Part shown: positions 8,834 through 17,052 of the stretch, in pieces
Position numbering within the stretch: the first letter of the stretch is position 1
Layout: every line of letters starts with the position of its first letter
Source of the DNA: Paenalicyclobacillus macrosporangiidus
Lineage (GTDB): Bacteria > Bacillota > Bacilli > Alicyclobacillales > Alicyclobacillaceae
Direction: 5' to 3'
Length of the DNA stretch: 55,234 nucleotides
NCBI RefSeq assembly: GCF_900116805.1
Contig: NZ_FPBV01000022.1
Coordinates: forward strand, 1-55,234
The notes under the pieces: model-generated
What the model saw: only the letters and a program-made list of their open reading frames with translations
The model's database searches: none
Told to the model about the DNA's origin: nothing
Program-made: the position numbers and the translations under genes

Positions 8834-9535
8834 CTACCGGGCCACCCCCTGGTCGCGCGGCACATCCGCCAAGCGGGCCACGATGTCGTCGAACGTCTCA
8901 AACGGCAGGGACGGGATCCCCATCCGGTCGCACTCGCCCCGCAGCCGGTCGCGCGCAAACACGAAATCTGCGACGCGCGCCGCCTTCGCGTCGGTCACCC
9001 CGTCACCGACCAGCATCTGGCGCACGCCCGGCCGCTGCCGATACCGCAGCACCGCCGGCTTGCACAGGCCGCAGCCGCCTTCGCACGCCGCGTCACACGG
9101 GGTCGACCACACCACGCGCAGGTGCGAACCGCTGGCATCGATGCGGTTGCATACCACGTCGAGACGGTCCCGGAACGGCGCCAGCGCCGGCTCGACGAAG
9201 AAGTCAAAGCCGCCGCTGACCACCGTCAACCGCCACCCGCGCTCCCGGCAGAGCCGGACGAACGCCGGGAATCCCTGCCGCAGCCGCACGCTCGTGACCG
9301 CGAAATCGCGCACCTCCCCGAACCGAGACGAGGGAATCCGGGCGAACATCTGCTCGACGCCCTCCTGGACCGTCAGCTCGTGCCGGTTGACCCGATCCAT
9401 CAGTTCCAACCCCGCCTCTGGGACGAACCGCTTCATGATCTGCGCAATCATGTCGTTCTCGGAGATGGTCCCGTCGAAGTCGCAGAACACATCCCAGGCT
9501 CCGTCGGCGAAATCCGGCATCGGCCTGTCGATCAC
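8834..9535 (-). CDS. mtnX: 2-hydroxy-3-keto-5-methylthiopentenyl-1-phosphate phosphatase MtnX
   Basis: A 233-residue HAD-superfamily phosphatase that releases acireductone from the MtnW product. The HAD motifs are FCDFDGTIS (nucleophile and acid Asp), TVVSGGFDFF (motif II Ser) and LVGDGVTDAKAA (motif IV). An insertion with CDAACEGGCGLCK is the Cys-rich cap seen in MtnX proteins. The GTG at 9535 overlaps the mtnW stop (GTGA). A downstream ATG (MPDF) is an alternative but lacks that coupling. The stop abuts mtnB. Confidence 0.94.
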   Translation of the reverse strand: MIDRPMPDFADGAWDVFCDFDGTISENDMIAQIMKRFVPEAGLELMDRVNRHELTVQEGVEQMFARIPSSRFGEVRDFAVTSVRLRQGFPAFVRLCRERGWRLTVVSGGFDFFVEPALAPFRDRLDVVCNRIDASGSHLRVVWSTPCDAACEGGCGLCKPAVLRYRQRPGVRQMLVGDGVTDAKAARVADFVFARDRLRGECDRMGIPSLPFETFDDIVARLADVPRDQGVAR

Positions 9536-10764
9536 GCTTCCCTCACCCCCCACTGCTGTATCGCCGCGGCCAGCTCGGGGCTGTCCTCCGCCGCTTCCCG
9601 AAGCGATCGGCCGGCCACAACCGCCCGGATGGCCGCCATGAACGCGCGCGCACCGGCGCGAGCCCCGCCCGGGTGACCGTGGATGCCGCCGCCCGCGTTC
9701 ACAATCACATCCATCCCGTAATCGCGCACCAACAGCGGCACGAGACCGGGGTGGATGCCGGCCGACGGCGCGGGCAGCGCCGGCTTCAGGCCGTTGTCCG
9801 CCCGCAGGTGATGCAGCACCTGCCCGCTCTCCTCCGCCTCCAGGGTGACCGTCCCGTACGGCGACGGGTAAATGACGATGTCCGCCCCGCCCAGGCGCAG
9901 CAACTGGCCGAACAGGACGCTCGCCGAGATGCCGTACCCGGGCGCGGCGTACATCGCCCCCGCCACCGCCGGGTGAGCCATGAGCGGCACGGACACTTCC
10001 GGATCCTCCGCCAACGCCTGCAGCACGTCCAGTCCGTACGCGAACGCGTTGATCAAGAGGGCCCCCGCACCCAGTTCCGCCAGTCGCCTGGCGCGATCCC
10101 GCAGCTCCGTCACCGGCCCCGTCAGGTTCACGGCGTACAGGACGCGCTGGCCGGTCTCCGCCTCCGTCCGCCGTGCCGCCTCCCGGTACGCCCGCACGCG
10201 GTCCTCCGGCGACGCCAGGGATTCGTTGAAGAAGATCTCGTCGTCCTTGATGAGGTCCGCCCCGCCCAGGGCCTGTTCCGTGAATGCCGCCACCAGTTCG
10301 TCCATCGGGAGGCCGATGCACGACTTGAAGATGCTCATCAACAGCGGCCGGTCGTGCACGCCGAGGACTTGGCGCACCCCTGCCGCCCCGAACTTCGGCC
10401 CCGGGAACGCCCGTGCAAACGATGCCGGGAGATGAAGACCCGCCAGCCGGATCTTCCCGTCCATCGACAGCTTGCCGAACACCGTCGTCAGGAGTGCCGG
10501 GATGCGCGCCGGGAAATTGACCACCGGATAGCCGATGGCGATGCGTGCCCGCACCCGTCCGTCCGGCAGGCGCTCCTCCACCGTAATGTCCTCCACCCGG
10601 CCGCAGTACGGGCGCATCCGCTCCTGCGTCGCCGCCGGCAAGTCGGTCCACGATCCCACGGTCAGCCCGATGGCGATCCCGTCGGCCCGTTTGCGCAACT
10701 GCTTCTCCTCGTCCTCCACCACGTACGTGGCCACCACAAAACGGTCGTCCGCCGTCACTTCCAC
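9532..10764 (-). CDS. mtnW: 2,3-diketo-5-methylthiopentyl-1-phosphate enolase MtnW (RuBisCO-like protein)
   Basis: A 410-residue RuBisCO-like protein of the YkrW class that enolises 2,3-diketo-5-methylthiopentyl-1-phosphate. The TIM barrel carries the Mg-binding GADLIKDDEIFFN with the carbamylated Lys at 173 and acidic ligands at 175-176. GGGIHGHPGG near the C-terminus is the phosphate-binding loop. RuBisCO loop 6 catalytic Lys is not present, as expected for this class. GTG at 10764 is preceded by AAGGGGGAT; the overlapping ATG at 10766 terminates after three codons. It is first in the mtnW-X-B operon and has its own promoter at 10860-10888. Confidence 0.96.
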   Translation of the reverse strand: MEVTADDRFVVATYVVEDEEKQLRKRADGIAIGLTVGSWTDLPAATQERMRPYCGRVEDITVEERLPDGRVRARIAIGYPVVNFPARIPALLTTVFGKLSMDGKIRLAGLHLPASFARAFPGPKFGAAGVRQVLGVHDRPLLMSIFKSCIGLPMDELVAAFTEQALGGADLIKDDEIFFNESLASPEDRVRAYREAARRTEAETGQRVLYAVNLTGPVTELRDRARRLAELGAGALLINAFAYGLDVLQALAEDPEVSVPLMAHPAVAGAMYAAPGYGISASVLFGQLLRLGGADIVIYPSPYGTVTLEAEESGQVLHHLRADNGLKPALPAPSAGIHPGLVPLLVRDYGMDVIVNAGGGIHGHPGGARAGARAFMAAIRAVVAGRSLREAAEDSPELAAAIQQWGVREA

Positions 10765-10859
10765 ATCCCCCTTGCCGCCGCGCCCCGCCGGGTCCGCGGC
10801 CCCGTCCCGGCCGCCGCCGACACCGGCCGGCCGTGGTGTCCGGTTGGAAAACTACCCCC

Positions 10860-10888
10860 ACTATAGCGGCCGCCCTCAGGGGCGTCAA
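10860..10888 (-). promoter_or_regulatory. Sigma-A-type promoter of the mtnWXB operon
   Basis: On the minus strand TTGACG (10888-10883) and TATAGT (10865-10860) are separated by 17 bases, about 95 bases upstream of the mtnW start. The intervening leader shows no S-box (SAM-I) riboswitch features such as a kink-turn helix followed by a terminator, although mtn genes in Bacillus are often under S-box control. Confidence 0.75.
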
Positions 10889-10981
10889 ACGCCGCCGGCC
10901 GTATGGCGGGATGGTGTTGTACAATGGAAAGCGGCTGCGCCGGTGCAGTCCGGACGTGGGTACGGCGAGGAGGGAATCGGG

Positions 10982-11602
10982 TTGTTGGTCGCGTTCGTCC
11001 ACGGGTTCCTGTTGTCCCTGGGCCTCATCCTGCCCATCGGGATGCAGAACGGGTTCATCCTCACCCAGGGGGCGTTGCACCGCCGCTGGGCCGGTACCCT
11101 CCCGGCCGTCCTGACCGCCGCCGTGTGCGACACGCTGCTCATCGCGCTGGCCGTGATGGGCGTCTCCGCGGTGGCCCTGCACATCCGGTGGCTTCGGTAC
11201 ACGTTCGGCGCCATCGGGATTGCCTTCCTCCTCTATATGGGCGCATCCGCCTGGCGGGAGAACCAGGGACAAGACGAATCGGCGGTGACCACCGCCTGGA
11301 CGGTCCGCCGCCAGATGGTGTTCACCGCCTCTGGGTCGCTGCTCAACCCGCACGCGCTGATAGACACCCTGGCCGTCGTCGGCGGCAGCGCCGCCGCCTA
11401 TCCGGCCTGGCCGGAGCGCATCGCCTTCGGTGTGGCCAGCGTCCTCGTGTCCTGGCTGTGGTTCTTCTCGCTCTCCATCGCCGGACACCTGGCTGGGCGC
11501 GCCCTGTTGGGCCGCTCGTCCCTGCGCGTCCTCAACCGCGTCTCCGCGGTGATGATGTGGGCCTCCGCCGTCTACCTCGCCTACATCATCTGGCACCTGT
11601 GA
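10982..11602 (+). CDS. LysE/ArgO-family amino acid exporter
   Basis: A 206-residue inner-membrane protein with about six hydrophobic segments. The LysE signature LPIGMQNGFILTQGA is near the N-terminus and a second conserved block, SGSLLNPHALIDTLAVVGG, is in the middle. The family exports basic amino acids such as lysine or arginine; the substrate here is inferred from the family only. TTG at 10982 has GGCGAGGAGGG ending 7 bases upstream. The gene is divergent from mtnW. A TACAAT -10-like box occurs near 10920, with no convincing -35. Confidence 0.88.
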   Translation: MLVAFVHGFLLSLGLILPIGMQNGFILTQGALHRRWAGTLPAVLTAAVCDTLLIALAVMGVSAVALHIRWLRYTFGAIGIAFLLYMGASAWRENQGQDESAVTTAWTVRRQMVFTASGSLLNPHALIDTLAVVGGSAAAYPAWPERIAFGVASVLVSWLWFFSLSIAGHLAGRALLGRSSLRVLNRVSAVMMWASAVYLAYIIWHL

Positions 11603-11630
11603 CGCGTGGGCGCGCACAGCGGCTGCGCCA

Positions 11631-12998
11631 TCACAGCGGCCATGCCCCGTCCGGCGTCCCGTACTCGGCGAAGATGTAGTCCCGGGATTGGGCCGCCAGG
11701 GTGCGGACGCGCGCGAGATCGACATGCAACAACCGGCCCCCGCGCTTGACCGCCTTGCCCGCGACGTAGACCGAGTCCACGTTGCCGGCGTGGGCGCACT
11801 GGACCACGGCGCCGACGGGATCGTTCACCGGCGTCAGGTTGATGTCGGTGGCGCGGATGAGAATGACGTCCGCCTGTTTGCCGGGCGTCAGCGATCCCAC
11901 CTTGGATTCCAGGCCCAACGCCCGCGCGCCGTCAATGGTCGCGAACTCCAGCACCTCCCTGGCCGAGAGCGGCAGCTTCTCCGGCATGTTGCCGCCCGCC
12001 AGAATCCCTTCGTTGATCCGCGAGCGCTCCGCCTGCAGCATGAACTTCATCTGCGCGAACATGTCGCCGCCCGTCGAGGTGACGACGTCGATCCCGATGG
12101 TCGGCCGCCCACCGTGCCGGGTGAGCCGCCCGGTCAACGGGTACCCGTGCCCCATCATCATCTCAATCTCGGGCGTCACCGACACGGACGCGCCCGTCTC
12201 GGCAATCAGGCGGAACTCCTCGTCGCTGATGGTGTTCACGTGGACCAGGTTGAGATCCGGTCCGAGCAGCCCGGCCTGGTACATCTTCTCGATGGAGCGG
12301 TCCACCGATCCCCACGATCCGAACCCGACGTGCATCGAACACACTGCGCCGAGTTCCCGGGCAAGCCGGATGTCGTGCAGCGTCGCGTTCCAGGAGGAGA
12401 ACTCCGGCCCCCGGATGGCGAGGCCGAAGGTCAACAGTTGGTCGTCGGAGGAAAAGTACTGTTTCTTCACCCGCACGCAGTCCTCCGGGTGGGTCAGCTC
12501 GCTCTCGCGGGACCAATAGTCCCCAGCGCCCCGCAGCGGCGTGCCGTATGCGAAGACGGCCCGGATCCGCGCCTCCTGAAGGGCGCGGATCATCTCGTCG
12601 GCGTGATCCGGCGAGTTGATCATGGACCAATCGAGCAGCGTGGTGACGCCCGCGTCGAGGGCTTCCAGCGCGCCCAACAGGTTGCCGATGTACACGTCCT
12701 CGGGACGCAGGGTGCCGCCGAGTCCGCCGAAGTACAGATGCTGCAGATAGGTCGTCAGCGGCCAGTCGGCCCCGGCATTGCGAATGACCGCCTCCCACAC
12801 GTGGCGATGGGTGTCGACGAACCCGGGCAGCACAATCATCCCCGACGCGTCCACCACCTCGCAGTCGGACGCGTCGAGGTCAGGCTGCACGGCCGCAATC
12901 CGGCTGCCTTCCACCAGCACATCCGCCCGCTTGAAGTCGCCCAGCGCCGGATCCAGGGTCAGCACGCAGCCGCCTTTGAACAAAATCCGCTCCGTCAC
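11631..12998 (-). CDS. Amidohydrolase-family (TRZ/ATZ-like) deaminase or hydrolase
   Basis: A 455-residue metal-dependent hydrolase. The metal ligands are visible: VDTHRH (H64, H66), CSMHVGF (H223), LVHVN (H253) and GIDVVTSTG (D304). The N-terminal beta sandwich (ILFKGGCVLTLD) and the C-terminal LTPGKQADVILI return are typical of the TRZ/ATZ-cytosine deaminase branch, which removes amino groups or halogens from N-heterocycles. The last gene of a four-gene minus-strand operon, it follows an extradiol dioxygenase and an FAA hydrolase, so a heterocyclic or amide substrate is likely (inference). The exact substrate is unknown. Confidence 0.88.
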   Translation of the reverse strand: MTERILFKGGCVLTLDPALGDFKRADVLVEGSRIAAVQPDLDASDCEVVDASGMIVLPGFVDTHRHVWEAVIRNAGADWPLTTYLQHLYFGGLGGTLRPEDVYIGNLLGALEALDAGVTTLLDWSMINSPDHADEMIRALQEARIRAVFAYGTPLRGAGDYWSRESELTHPEDCVRVKKQYFSSDDQLLTFGLAIRGPEFSSWNATLHDIRLARELGAVCSMHVGFGSWGSVDRSIEKMYQAGLLGPDLNLVHVNTISDEEFRLIAETGASVSVTPEIEMMMGHGYPLTGRLTRHGGRPTIGIDVVTSTGGDMFAQMKFMLQAERSRINEGILAGGNMPEKLPLSAREVLEFATIDGARALGLESKVGSLTPGKQADVILIRATDINLTPVNDPVGAVVQCAHAGNVDSVYVAGKAVKRGGRLLHVDLARVRTLAAQSRDYIFAEYGTPDGAWPL

Positions 12999-13050
12999 GG
13001 TTTATCATCCCCTTGGCCTGTGAAATGGAGGGCGCGAGGCCTGTCCGGCG

Positions 13051-13926
13051 TCACACCAACGCTTCTTCGAAGGCGGTGCCCCAACGGGTGATGCACTCGT
13101 CGGTGCCCCACACGCGCGGCCGCTGCGGAATGGTCTCGTGCCAGGGTCGCGGTTCGAACATGTTCAACTCTGGGATAAACACGTCGGCGTCGGTGAAGAG
13201 TTCAATCATGTTCCCCTCCGGATCACGGTGGTAGGTGGCAATGTTGTGCCCGGCACCGTGCCTGGAGGGCCCCCACAGAACGGGGATCTCATGCTTGCTG
13301 AGATAGTCCATGCTCCGCACCAGGTGGCTGTAGTCCCGGAGCTCAAACGCCAGGTGATGCATCCCCTTGCGGTCGGACGTGCAGAAGTTCAACACATGGT
13401 GATCCCGGTTGCAGGTCATGAATCCGAAGAACGATTCAATCCAATCGGTGTTGACGAACCCGAACTGCTTGTAGTACTCGACCGAGCGTTTCGCGTCGCG
13501 CACGCGCAGGGACAGATGCCCCACCTTGTTCGGCACAATCCCCTCGCTGCGAAATCCGGGTGCGGTCGCCTCCATCTGCGAGAACAGATGGACCTCAAAC
13601 CCGTCCATGTCGGTGAACTGGACGATCTCGGGGATGGCCGGCAAAGAATCCGCTTTCATTTCGGCCGCAATACCCATCCGCTGCAGCGCCGCGTGCGCCT
13701 CGGCGGCGGAGAGGTCAGGCGCCAACTGCAGGCCGAATCCTTTCAATCCCGGTTCGGACGACGGAGACAGGATGATATTGTGGTGGTCAAAGGCCGTGCT
13801 CAGATACGCCCGGCCCCCCTCCTCTTCCGTCAAGGACAGCCCCAACACCTCCGTGTAATACCGGACCATCGCGGAGACGTCGGTACAGCCAAAGTGCACG
13901 TAGGCCAACCGAAAGACTCGCACCAT
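13051..13926 (-). CDS. Type I extradiol (catechol 2,3-) dioxygenase-like protein
   Basis: A 291-residue two-domain vicinal oxygen chelate protein. The C-terminal domain keeps the Fe(II) triad expected for ring-cleaving dioxygenases: H137 (VGHLSL), H191 (GMHHLAFEL) and E242 (GNMIELF). It also keeps the GHNIATYHRDPEGN block of the bona fide extradiol enzymes. The start is ATG at 13926, 6 bases after GGGAGG. A longer frame from a TTG inside that Shine-Dalgarno is not credible. It lies between the FAA hydrolase (46-base gap) and the amidohydrolase (52-base gap). It probably opens a catecholic ring; the specific diol is unknown. Confidence 0.88.
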   Translation of the reverse strand: MVRVFRLAYVHFGCTDVSAMVRYYTEVLGLSLTEEEGGRAYLSTAFDHHNIILSPSSEPGLKGFGLQLAPDLSAAEAHAALQRMGIAAEMKADSLPAIPEIVQFTDMDGFEVHLFSQMEATAPGFRSEGIVPNKVGHLSLRVRDAKRSVEYYKQFGFVNTDWIESFFGFMTCNRDHHVLNFCTSDRKGMHHLAFELRDYSHLVRSMDYLSKHEIPVLWGPSRHGAGHNIATYHRDPEGNMIELFTDADVFIPELNMFEPRPWHETIPQRPRVWGTDECITRWGTAFEEALV

Positions 13927-13972
13927 GCCCTTCCCTCCCAAAATAATCTTGATTCGCTTCTGTGAATTGTGC

Positions 13973-14935
13973 CTAGTTCAAGCTCACAACCTGGTTTCTC
14001 TGCGTGCCCAGGTGCACCTTCCCGTCGGAACTGTGAATCTCACACGTCACGACGTCGCCGTCTTTGAGGTACTGCGCCCGGCCCGCCTGGCTGCGCTCCA
14101 GCAGGGCCCACTTGTCCTCCGCGGGGATGCGGGGATCGGACAGCGACGCCATTTCCTCGCTGGTCAGGTGCAGGGCCACGCCGCCCGGTGTCCCGGTCAA
14201 GACGAGGTCCCCCGGGGCCAGATCGACAATGGCGGACAGCTCCGTCAGGGTCTCTTCCGGCCTGTACAACAACTGCCCCGTGTTGGCGGACTGGCGAAGC
14301 TCCCCGTTGACCCACAGGTTCAGATGCAGGTCGTGGATGACGCCGGATTCCCCCTCATCAAAGAGATAGATGAAGGGCCCGGTCGGACAGAACGTGCGGT
14401 AGCTCTTGCCCTTGAACCACTGCCCCTCCACCAACTGCACATCGCGCGCCGAGATGTCGTCGCACATCACGATGCCGGCCACGTAATCGCCCAGATTGTC
14501 CGCCGTCACCCGGGTGGGTTCCGTCAAGGGCCGGCCGATGACCAGTGCCAGCTCGACCTCGTAGTCGAGCAGACGCACATTCGCCGGCCGCACGATGTCA
14601 TCCTCAGGGCCGCTCAGGGACGTGTCCGACTTGGCGAAGATCAGATTGTACGGCGGCCGGACCGGTGCCATACCGGCTTCCAGGCGGTGGTTCGCGTAGT
14701 TGGCGCCCTGGCACAGCAGTCTGGCCGGCCGTGTCACGGGGCACAACCATCGCACTTCCTCATCCGGCCACCTGCCCTCGCCCGCCTCCGCGGCGCGCCG
14801 CACGTCAGCGATGCCCTCGGTCAGCAGTTGTCCCAGCGAGGGATACCGTGCCGCAAGCGGCTTCACGCGCTCCTCGACCATCACACCCCATTGCCAATCT
14901 CCGTCCTTCTCGAAACGAACCAACCTCACGCCCAC
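13973..14935 (-). CDS. Fumarylacetoacetate hydrolase family protein
   Basis: A 320-residue FAH-fold protein of the hydrolase/decarboxylase/isomerase group that processes meta-cleavage or homoprotocatechuate-type products. The N-terminal cap is followed by the metal site LLDYEVELALVIG (E126, E128) and MCDDISARD (D160), then SYRTFCPTGPFI and LTGTPGGVA. The GTG at 14935 overlaps the end of the GntR regulator by 10 bases with GGGGGAG upstream, indicating one transcript. Directly upstream of the extradiol dioxygenase, it is the natural next step after ring opening (inference). Confidence 0.9.
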   Translation of the reverse strand: MGVRLVRFEKDGDWQWGVMVEERVKPLAARYPSLGQLLTEGIADVRRAAEAGEGRWPDEEVRWLCPVTRPARLLCQGANYANHRLEAGMAPVRPPYNLIFAKSDTSLSGPEDDIVRPANVRLLDYEVELALVIGRPLTEPTRVTADNLGDYVAGIVMCDDISARDVQLVEGQWFKGKSYRTFCPTGPFIYLFDEGESGVIHDLHLNLWVNGELRQSANTGQLLYRPEETLTELSAIVDLAPGDLVLTGTPGGVALHLTSEEMASLSDPRIPAEDKWALLERSQAGRAQYLKDGDVVTCEIHSSDGKVHLGTQRNQVVSLN

Positions 14936-15654
14936 GCGCTCTCCCCCTTCTCATCCAGCCGATGGACCAGTCCGCTGACGGCGTTGAGCAGCCGAAGCAT
15001 GCTGCGGTAGGCCCGAAGCGGGTGGCGATGGCAGACGGCATCGAAGACCGCCCTGTGCAGGGCGAGCGACGCCTGAGACGCCTCCTGGGTCGTGTGCTGC
15101 ATGACCGGCATGGTGTGGTGCCGGCTGTACAGCAGGGCGTCCCGCAGCATCCGCACCAGGCTGAGCATCAGTTCATTGTGGGAGGCGAGGATGATGCTGT
15201 CGTGGAACTCGTAGTCGGCCTTAGCCCAATCCCCCTCGCCGTGCAGGGATGCCTCGAGGCGCTCGAAGCCCGCGCGGATGACCTGAAGATCCTCGTCCGT
15301 GGCGTTCTTGGCCGCCAAAGCCACCGCCGCCGGTTCAATCGCCAAACGGACCTCCGTCAGTTGCATGAGAAAGGACCGGTTCGGCGTCGCCTCCGTCGAC
15401 CAGCGCAACACATCCTGGCTCCACCAGTGCCAGTCCGTGCGCTGACGTACCCTGGTGCCCACCTTTTGATGGGACTCCACCAAACGCAGGGCCTCCAACG
15501 CCTTCAACGCCTCCCGTGTGACGGTGCGGCTCACGCCGTTCATCTCGCTGAGCACCTCGACCCGGGGCAGAATGTCGCCCGGCGCCAGCTGTCCGCTGAC
15601 GATTTTCCGCCCGATCTCGTGAACCAGTTGCGTGCTGAGGTTTCTCTGGCGCAT
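14926..15654 (-). CDS. GntR/FadR-type (FCD domain) transcriptional regulator
   Basis: A 242-residue regulator. The winged helix lies at about residues 5-75 (LVHEIGRKIVSGQLAPGDIL, VSRTVTREALKALEAL). The all-helical FCD ligand domain follows at about 90-230 and contains DYEFHDSIILASHN and ALHRAVFDA, with metal-binding Asp/His residues. ATG at 15654 has AGGAGG 6 bases upstream; the longer open frame upstream of it crosses an AT-rich promoter region and is not coding. First gene of the regulator-FAAH-dioxygenase-amidohydrolase operon, it most likely senses the pathway substrate or an intermediate. Confidence 0.93.
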   Translation of the reverse strand: MRQRNLSTQLVHEIGRKIVSGQLAPGDILPRVEVLSEMNGVSRTVTREALKALEALRLVESHQKVGTRVRQRTDWHWWSQDVLRWSTEATPNRSFLMQLTEVRLAIEPAAVALAAKNATDEDLQVIRAGFERLEASLHGEGDWAKADYEFHDSIILASHNELMLSLVRMLRDALLYSRHHTMPVMQHTTQEASQASLALHRAVFDAVCHRHPLRAYRSMLRLLNAVSGLVHRLDEKGESAWA

Positions 15655-15715
15655 CCAACCCCTCCTGTTCCGGCGCTCGCAATGACCGACCCTTGCACCG
15701 TCCATCGGCAAGTAT

Positions 15716-15744
15716 AAAATAATATTTAAATATTTATCTGTCAA
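15716..15744 (-). promoter_or_regulatory. Promoter with overlapping palindromic operator for the GntR operon
   Basis: On the minus strand TTGACA (15744-15739) and TATTTT (15721-15716) are 17 bases apart. A perfect 14-bp palindrome, AATATTTAAATATT (15721-15734), fills the spacer in an otherwise GC-rich neighbourhood. An autoregulatory GntR operator in this position is the simplest reading (inference). A second -10-like TATACT lies at 15716-15711, but its spacing of 22 is too long. Confidence 0.6.
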
Positions 15745-15870
15745 CTGTGTTGTTTTCTGAATCGCATCCCGGCAGTCGCCGGGGGCGTTTTGTCCCGCCC
15801 GTGGGCCGGCGATGAGGAGCGGCGGCAATGTCCATGGATGAGCGAAATGGATGCGAAAGGAGCAGGGTGT

Positions 15871-16180
15871 ATGATGGTGCTTGAGACCGCCGACGGCCCC
15901 GTGGCAGGGACCCGGGAAGGCGGCCACTGGGTGTTCCGGGGCATTCCCTACGCCGCCCCGCCCGTGGGCCGGCTGCGCTTTCACCCGCCGCAGGCCCCGT
16001 CCCCCTGGACCGAGGTCCGGGCCTGCCAAGCTTTTGGCGCGAGGGCGCCTCAGCCGGCCGCGGGGCTTCTCCCGGCGGCCCCGCTGCCGTGCGCGGAAGA
16101 CTGCCTGACCTTGAACGTCTGGACGCCGGGGATGGACGCAGGCCGCCGCCCTGTGTTCGTCTGGGTGCACGGCAGGGAAT
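15871..16180 (+). pseudogene. Type B carboxylesterase, truncated N-terminal fragment
   Basis: From ATG 15871, with AAAGGAG upstream, the translation begins like a carboxylesterase/para-nitrobenzyl esterase: VLETADGPVAGTREGG, FRGIPYAAPPVGRLRF, EDCLTLNVWTPG and PVFVWVHG. Homology stops at the point where the oxyanion hole (HGGGF) should follow. The catalytic GESAG Ser, Glu and His regions, some 380 residues, are missing. The frame runs on into unrelated sequence. This is the scar of a deletion or rearrangement just upstream of mtnD. Confidence 0.8.
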
Positions 16181-16378
16181 CGGTTTGGGGCGATCCCGTA
16201 TGGATTTCTGGCGGCCCTACCGTTCCGACACCAGGGAGGTCCTCGTCCTCGGCCCAGTCCCGGGCATGGCACGCATCCCCCGACCCCCATCGAACCTGGA
16301 TTCAACGTGGATCAAGTCTTCGTCCTGTCGTGAAGTGCAAAATTCAGTGCTGTCCCATCGGTATACTCATAAAGGCGG
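16181..16378. other. Noncoding stretch between esterase remnant and mtnD promoter
   Basis: No credible gene is visible here. The open frames that cross it have no ribosome binding site and no recognisable domain. It joins the break point of the esterase remnant to the mtnD promoter and may contain debris of the rearrangement. Confidence 0.5.
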
Positions 16379-16407
16379 TAGACAAACGGATCCGGGTACC
16401 CTATGAT
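16379..16407 (+). promoter_or_regulatory. Sigma-A-type promoter of mtnD
   Basis: TAGACA (16379-16384) and TATGAT (16402-16407) are separated by exactly 17 bases, about 87 bases before the mtnD start. Confidence 0.65.
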
Positions 16408-16493
16408 AGGGCCAATAGCACTTCACCCTTTGCCTCCAGCCCGTCCCCAGTGGAGAGGAGGACACCACACCATTTCAGGAGGAGGTCACGCCC

Positions 16494-17036
16494 TTGGCAA
16501 CCATTCGCGTTCGCAACACCGGCCAGCGGATTGAGGGAGAATCGACGGTGCGGCAATTTCTCGCCGACAACAATGTCTACTATGATCACTGGGATCCGGG
16601 CAAGCTGCCCGTCCATTTGCAGGGCAAGTTCGTCCTCGCCGCGGAGGATCAGGAAGCCATCCTCCAGGCGTACCGGGAGGACATCGAGCGTCTCGCCCAA
16701 TCCCGCGGATACGTGAAATGGGATGTCATCGCCCTGTCGGAGGCCACGCCCAACCTGGAGGAGCTCCTGAAGAAGTTTGAACAGGTGCACACCCACAGCG
16801 AGGACGAGGTGCGCGCCATCGTCGCCGGCAGCGGCATCTTCATCATCAAGGGCAAACCGGAGACCGGTTACTTTGACGTGGAGTTGGAAGCCGGAGATGT
16901 CATCTCCGTCCCGGAGAACAACCCCCACTTTTTCACCCTGACGGACGAACGCAAGGTGGTGGCCATCCGCCTGTTCATCGATCCGTCGGGTTGGGTGGCC
17001 CACCCCTACGAAGACCCTGAATTCGTGAAGGCTTGA
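16494..17036 (+). CDS. mtnD: Acireductone dioxygenase MtnD
   Basis: A 180-residue cupin that cleaves acireductone to 2-keto-4-methylthiobutyrate and formate (Fe form), the last dioxygenase step of methionine salvage. The metal ligands are H99, H101 and E105 in VHTHSEDEVR and H145 in ENNPHFF, matching the 3-His-1-Glu site. TTG at 16494 is preceded by AGGAGGAGG with 8-base spacing. It is about 5.7 kb from mtnW on the other strand, unlike the compact Bacillus cluster, and is followed after 16 bases by an aldehyde dehydrogenase. Confidence 0.95.
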   Translation: MATIRVRNTGQRIEGESTVRQFLADNNVYYDHWDPGKLPVHLQGKFVLAAEDQEAILQAYREDIERLAQSRGYVKWDVIALSEATPNLEELLKKFEQVHTHSEDEVRAIVAGSGIFIIKGKPETGYFDVELEAGDVISVPENNPHFFTLTDERKVVAIRLFIDPSGWVAHPYEDPEFVKA

Positions 17037-17052
17037 GGGGAGGCTGTGCGCC

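Noticed and set aside
10765-10860. S-box (SAM-I) riboswitch before mtnW
   Set aside because: The leader is short and shows none of the conserved S-box helices.
8834-11725. A 963-codon minus-strand frame containing MtnX
   Set aside because: Only the last 233 residues are MtnX. The rest is a shadow of mtnW and the LysE region; the real start is the GTG at 9535 overlapping the mtnW stop.
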